Source: Pelomonas baiyunensis (GTDB lineage Bacteria > Pseudomonadota > Gammaproteobacteria > Burkholderiales > Burkholderiaceae_C). From it: DNA of 64,000 bases. The number at the start of each line of letters is the position of its first letter. Within the stretch, counting starts at the first letter, position 1. The DNA lies in NCBI RefSeq assembly GCF_043555935.1, contig NZ_JBIGIB010000003.1:748309-812308 (forward strand), given 5' to 3'. The notes beneath the pieces are model-generated. The model was given only the letters and a program-made list of their open reading frames with translations, made no database searches and was not told the origin of the DNA. Below are positions 60,832-64,000 of the stretch, piece after piece. The translations under genes were made by a program, and so were the position numbers.

Positions 60832-61644
60832 TCAGCCGCTGATGCGGCGAAAGCGCGCCGGCAGGTCGGCGGTGCGCAGGATCAGCGGCAGGTCGGCCGT
60901 GTTGAAGTCAGGGTCCCAAGCGGGCTCACCCATCAGCTTCGCGCCACAGCGCAGGTAGCCGCGGATCAGCGCCGGCGGCTCCACTTGCAGGTCTTGGCGC
61001 AGGTGGTCGATCGGCAGCGGCAGGCGCGGGCGCACCTGGCAGTCGATGGAGGCCAGGTGCTCAGCGGCGATCTGGCGCCACAGGCTGGCGGCGAAGTGGC
61101 CGCCGTCACGCATGCTGACGCTGGCGCAGCCGATCACGGTGTCCAGCCCATTGCGGGCCATGAACTCGGCCAGCGCTCCCCACAGCGACAGGATCGCGCC
61201 GCCGCTGCGGTGATCCGCGTGCACGCAGGAGCGGCCGATCTCGGCCACCCGGTGCCGCATGCCGCGCAGGCGCGTCAGGTCGAACTCAGTGTCGCTGTAC
61301 AGGCCACCGGCGCGCTTGGCGGCGGCGGGCGTCAGCACGCGGTAGGTGCCCACCACGGCGCCAAGGTCGCCGTCTTCGTCGGTGGCGCGCACCAGCAGGT
61401 GCTCGCAATACGCGTCGAACAGGTCGACATCCAGGCCCGCCGGCCCGCTTGCCGGCGTGGGCAGGCGGGCGCCCATTTCCACGGCAAAGACTTGGTAGCG
61501 CAGGGCCTGGGCCTCACGCACCTCGGATTCAGTTTGCGCCCAGCTGACGGACAGGCGCGACTTGGACGGACGCTGCGCAAGCGGCAGGCCGGTGGCATGC
61601 GACAGCGCATGCGTGACGATGGGGCTGCGGTTCATGGCCGCCAT
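60832..61644 (-). CDS. GNAT-fold N-acyltransferase, OlsB-like
   Basis: The 270-residue acyltransferase is of the PlsC-independent OlsB/hemolysin type, which can attach a 3-hydroxyacyl chain to ornithine. The signature segments are AQALRYQVFAVEMGARLP, FDAYCEHLLV, VGTYRVLTP, EIGRSCVHADHRSGGAILSLWGALAEFMA and IGCASVSM. The product would be lyso-ornithine lipid; other acyl acceptors are possible. olsA is not adjacent. ATG 61644 or 61635 could start. The gene interrupts the usual ptsH-ptsI pair. Confidence 0.87.
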   Translation of the reverse strand: MAAMNRSPIVTHALSHATGLPLAQRPSKSRLSVSWAQTESEVREAQALRYQVFAVEMGARLPTPASGPAGLDVDLFDAYCEHLLVRATDEDGDLGAVVGTYRVLTPAAAKRAGGLYSDTEFDLTRLRGMRHRVAEIGRSCVHADHRSGGAILSLWGALAEFMARNGLDTVIGCASVSMRDGGHFAASLWRQIAAEHLASIDCQVRPRLPLPIDHLRQDLQVEPPALIRGYLRCGAKLMGEPAWDPDFNTADLPLILRTADLPARFRRISG

Positions 61645-61746
61645 GCTGCGGATGTGCTTTGACGGCGCGGTGAATTCCCTATGAAAAAACCATGACGCCG
61701 ACCTGCGGCCCAACGCGATACATTGAGCCGTTGTGGGGGAGCGCTG

Positions 61747-63525
61747 ATGAGTTTTCAGGTGTTTGGCATCGCGGTGTCACGGGGCGTGGCCATTGGGCGT
61801 GCCGTGCTGGTGGCGTCCAGCCGCGTGGACGTGGCGCACTACTTTGTGCTCCCGTCCGACATCCAGCCCGAGATCGATCGACTGCTGCGAGCGCGCGACG
61901 CCGTGGTGCAGGAACTGGAAGTCCTGAAGACGGAATTGCCAGAAGACGCGCCGCACGAGCTGGCCGCGCTGCTGGACGTGCACCTCATGCTGTTGCACGA
62001 CGAGGCCTTCACCGGCGGCGCCACGCAGTGGATCGTCGATCGCCACTACAACGCCGAATGGGCGCTGTCCGCTCAATTGGAGGTACTCGCCCGCCAGTTC
62101 GATGAAATGGAGGACGAGTACCTGCGCGAACGCAAGGCCGACCTGGAGCAGGTGGTGGAGCGAGTGCTGCGCGCATTGGCGCTGGAGCAGGGCACCGTGC
62201 CTCAACCTGCAACGCCGCGTGACTTTGCCGGCGAGGACCCCTTGCTCCTGGTGGCGGCGGACATCGCGCCCGCCGACATGATCCAGTTCAAGCGCAGCGT
62301 GTTCCGCGGCTTCATCACCGACATCGGCGGCAAGACGTCCCACACCGCCATCGTCGCCCGCAGCATGGACATTCCGGCCGTGGTGGGCACGCGAGAAGCG
62401 TCCCGCCTCATCATGCAGGACGACTGGGTGATCATCGACGGCGATGCGGGCATCGTCATCGTGAACCCCTCGCCCATCGTGCTGGAGGAGTACCGATTCC
62501 GGCAGCGGCAAAGTGAACTGGAGCGCGCGCGCCTGGGGCGCTTGCGGCACACGCCGGCCGTCACCATGGACGGCGAACCCATCGAGCTGCACGCCAACAT
62601 TGAAATGCCGGCTGATGCGGAGGCGGCCATTGCAGCGGGCGCGACGGGCGTGGGCCTGTTCCGCAGCGAATTCCTGTTCATGAACCGCGACGGCGAACTG
62701 CCCAGCGAGGAAGAACAGTTCGAGGCCTACAAAGCGGCGGTGCAGGCCATGAAGGGCATGCCGGTCACCATCCGCACGGTGGACGTGGGGGCGGACAAGC
62801 CGCTGGATCGGTTGACCGTGAATGAGCTGCGCCACGAACACGTGCTCAACCCCGCCATGGGCCTGCGCGCGATTCGCTGGAGCCTCGCCGAGCCGAGCAT
62901 GTTTCGCCAGCAGCTGCGTGCCATCTACCGGGCCAGCGCGTTCGGCAAGGTCAAGTTGTTGATTCCGATGGTGGCGCACCTGGCTGAGGTGCGGCAAATC
63001 CTGGAGACCGTGCGCAAGGTCCAGCAACAGCTGACGGATGCCGGGCATGCCTACACCCGGGTGGAACTGGGCGTGATGATCGAGATCCCGGCTGCTGCGG
63101 TCATGCTGCCGCTGCTGCTGCGCCATGTGGACTTTGTGTCCATCGGCACCAACGACCTGATTCAGTACACGTTGGCCATCGACCGGGCCGATGAAGCGGT
63201 CGCACACCTGTACGACCCTTGGCATCCGGCGGTTCTCCACCTGATCGCACGCTCGATTGCCGAGGCGCGCGCCGCAGGCAAGGGCGTGAGCGTCTGCGGT
63301 GAGATGGCGGGCGATCCGGTCTTCAGTGAATTGCTGCTGGCCATGGGGCTGCGCAGCTTCTCCATGCATCCGTCCCAGATTCCGGCGGTGAAGCAACGCA
63401 TCCTGCGGGCTGATGCACAGCGATTGGCGCAGGCGTTGCCGGCCATTCTGGCCAGTGACGACCCGCAAACAACCGCTGGTCAGGAACTAGGCGCAGGCCG
63501 CACGGCAGGGGCTGCGCTGCATTGA
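61747..63525 (+). CDS. ptsI: Phosphoenolpyruvate-protein phosphotransferase (PTS enzyme I)
   Basis: The 592-residue enzyme I has active-site His199 in DIGGKTSHTAIVARSMDIPAVVG, GATGVGLFRSEFLFM, the PEP-site segment TIRTVDVGADKP, EIPAAAVMLPLLL, SIGTNDLIQYTLAIDR and Cys in SVCGEMAGD. It starts the phosphate relay to HPr. A GGGGGAG stretch sits just before ATG 61747. It is followed by a long control region for an rRNA operon. Confidence 0.97.
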   Translation: MSFQVFGIAVSRGVAIGRAVLVASSRVDVAHYFVLPSDIQPEIDRLLRARDAVVQELEVLKTELPEDAPHELAALLDVHLMLLHDEAFTGGATQWIVDRHYNAEWALSAQLEVLARQFDEMEDEYLRERKADLEQVVERVLRALALEQGTVPQPATPRDFAGEDPLLLVAADIAPADMIQFKRSVFRGFITDIGGKTSHTAIVARSMDIPAVVGTREASRLIMQDDWVIIDGDAGIVIVNPSPIVLEEYRFRQRQSELERARLGRLRHTPAVTMDGEPIELHANIEMPADAEAAIAAGATGVGLFRSEFLFMNRDGELPSEEEQFEAYKAAVQAMKGMPVTIRTVDVGADKPLDRLTVNELRHEHVLNPAMGLRAIRWSLAEPSMFRQQLRAIYRASAFGKVKLLIPMVAHLAEVRQILETVRKVQQQLTDAGHAYTRVELGVMIEIPAAAVMLPLLLRHVDFVSIGTNDLIQYTLAIDRADEAVAHLYDPWHPAVLHLIARSIAEARAAGKGVSVCGEMAGDPVFSELLLAMGLRSFSMHPSQIPAVKQRILRADAQRLAQALPAILASDDPQTTAGQELGAGRTAGAALH

Positions 63526-63627
63526 CACCGTGCAGCAGGCACGGGCCACAGCGCGCGGTGCATCGAGACATCACGCGTCAGCCGGCAGCACTGCCGACGC
63601 CGCTTTGAAAGAATTTCCGCCGAAGTC

Positions 63628-63657
63628 TTGCGCTCCCGAAAAAACCTGTGCTACAGT
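63628..63657 (+). promoter_or_regulatory. Probable rRNA promoter P1
   Basis: TTGCGC (63628-63633) and TACAGT (63652-63657) are spaced by 18 bases, in a local A-rich context (CCGAAAAAACC). Confidence 0.6.
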
Positions 63658-63801
63658 CGTGGGCTTCGCTGATGACAACGCAGCGCGAGTCGCAAGACAA
63701 GCGGTGAGTCATTGGCGAAGGGCTTGACCGAAAGGTTGGGCGGCGAGCTTTGAAGTTCGTCGGGTGCTGAAAGCTTCGAAAAAGAAATTTTCAAAAAGTA
63801 C

Positions 63802-63830
63802 TTGACGACACTGCAAAAGCAGGTAAGAAT
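63802..63830 (+). promoter_or_regulatory. Probable rRNA promoter P2 with UP element
   Basis: TTGACG (63802-63807) and AAGAAT (63825-63830) are spaced by 17 bases. The block GAAAAAGAAATTTTCAAAAA just upstream is the most A/T-rich stretch in the window and fits an UP element. Confidence 0.8.
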
Positions 63831-63905
63831 CTCGCTTCTGCGCTGATGACGACAAAACGAAGTCAGCGACGCAAAACGAAGGGCGCAAGTTCTGAGTGAT
63901 GCGGA

Positions 63906-63918
63906 TGTTCTTTAAGAA
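63906..63918 (+). promoter_or_regulatory. boxA antitermination element
   Basis: TGTTCTTTAAGAA closely matches the rRNA boxA consensus TGCTCTTTAACAA that binds NusB-NusE. Confidence 0.85.
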
Positions 63919-64000
63919 TTAGCAGCCGATAAGCGTGGGCGTTTGAGGCGAAGTGATGTTGTCAGGTGACTGATGACGGTCCTTCGGACTTTAAACGCTC

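Larger units (their letters stand above)
63526..64000 (+). other. Upstream control region and leader of an rRNA operon
   Basis: No protein gene is seen in the last 475 bases. The region has two tandem promoters, an A/T-rich block (63778-63800) that fits an UP element, and a boxA antitermination site. The segment after boxA, with GCAGCCGATAAGCGTGGGCGTTTGA, resembles betaproteobacterial 16S leaders, so the 16S gene should begin beyond base 64000. The short open frames here are not credible genes. Confidence 0.85.

Noticed and set aside
63530..63727. 65-codon open frame after ptsI
   Set aside because: It overlaps rRNA promoter P1 and has no ribosome binding site or recognisable sequence.

Overview
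The window is a GC-rich (roughly two thirds G+C), densely packed chromosomal segment of a Gram-negative betaproteobacterium. It most resembles the Burkholderiales, in the Rubrivivax/Ideonella/Leptothrix/Comamonadaceae area. This placement is an inference from gene content: a DUF1840 protein, a PEP-CTERM protein, a trimeric-type porin, an EIIA-Man/HPr/EI regulatory PTS, a hup gene with an Ala/Lys/Pro tail, an FeS uracil-DNA glycosylase next to tsaB-rimI, hemB-corA, phoH-ybeY, ybeD, lipB-lipA, and a betaproteobacterial-style rRNA leader at the right edge. I see no prophage, insertion sequence, integrase or CRISPR array. This looks like core chromosome with some accessory genes.

Layout. 1-9.9 kb: a truncated SDR, an unknown exported protein, an acyl-CoA dehydrogenase, a GH10 xylanase with two LacI-type operator motifs upstream, a chemotaxis receptor, a lactate/malate dehydrogenase-like enzyme, an ABC-2 exporter pair and an orphan PEP-CTERM protein. 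9.9-13.2 kb: signal peptidase I, a secreted alpha/beta hydrolase and PBP4. 13.25-20.1 kb: one tightly overlapping seven-gene run, tsaB-rimI-udg-(PAS-GGDEF-EAL)-midA-like-fccA-fccB. It joins tRNA modification, DNA repair, c-di-GMP signalling and a flavocytochrome c sulfide dehydrogenase. 20.1-27.6 kb: glyoxalase I, a secreted metzincin with a crystallin-like domain, a cytoplasmic papain-like protease fused to an alpha/beta hydrolase, a solute-binding protein, a GNAT, NnrU and an Lrp/AsnC regulator. 27.7-30.5 kb: a lysine-catabolism pair (saccharopine-dehydrogenase-family enzyme plus aminoadipate-semialdehyde dehydrogenase) and tRNA-Leu(CAG).

30.5-39.4 kb: two GGDEF-EAL proteins, an HD-GYP protein, an HU-like nucleoid protein, and a LacI regulator with a GH1 beta-glucosidase. 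39.4-46.9 kb: DUF1840, a histidine phosphatase, a porin, a two-component system running into ruvA-ruvB, and phoH-ybeY. 47-53.5 kb: corA and hemB, a candidate small RNA, then hemJ-vanZ-ferredoxin-hydrolase-dacA-ybeD. 53.6-60 kb: an NTF2-like exported protein, a Sel1 protein, lipB-lipA, a TlpA-like lipoprotein, a pseudo-histidine-kinase, a CoA transferase and a small lipoprotein. 60.1-64 kb: EIIA-Man, HPr, an OlsB-like acyltransferase, EI, and the start of an rRNA operon leader with two promoters and a boxA.

Themes. Plant-polysaccharide use appears in the xylanase and beta-glucosidase, which carry different LacI-type operators. c-di-GMP signalling is unusually dense, with three GGDEF-EAL proteins and one HD-GYP protein. 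The candidates I find most interesting for something undescribed are the structured RNA between hemB and hemJ, which presents a CCUCC loop; the C1-protease/alpha-beta-hydrolase fusion; the DacA homologue that has lost two of three active-site motifs; and the pseudo-histidine-kinase. All functional calls rest on reading motifs by eye; no database search was run.
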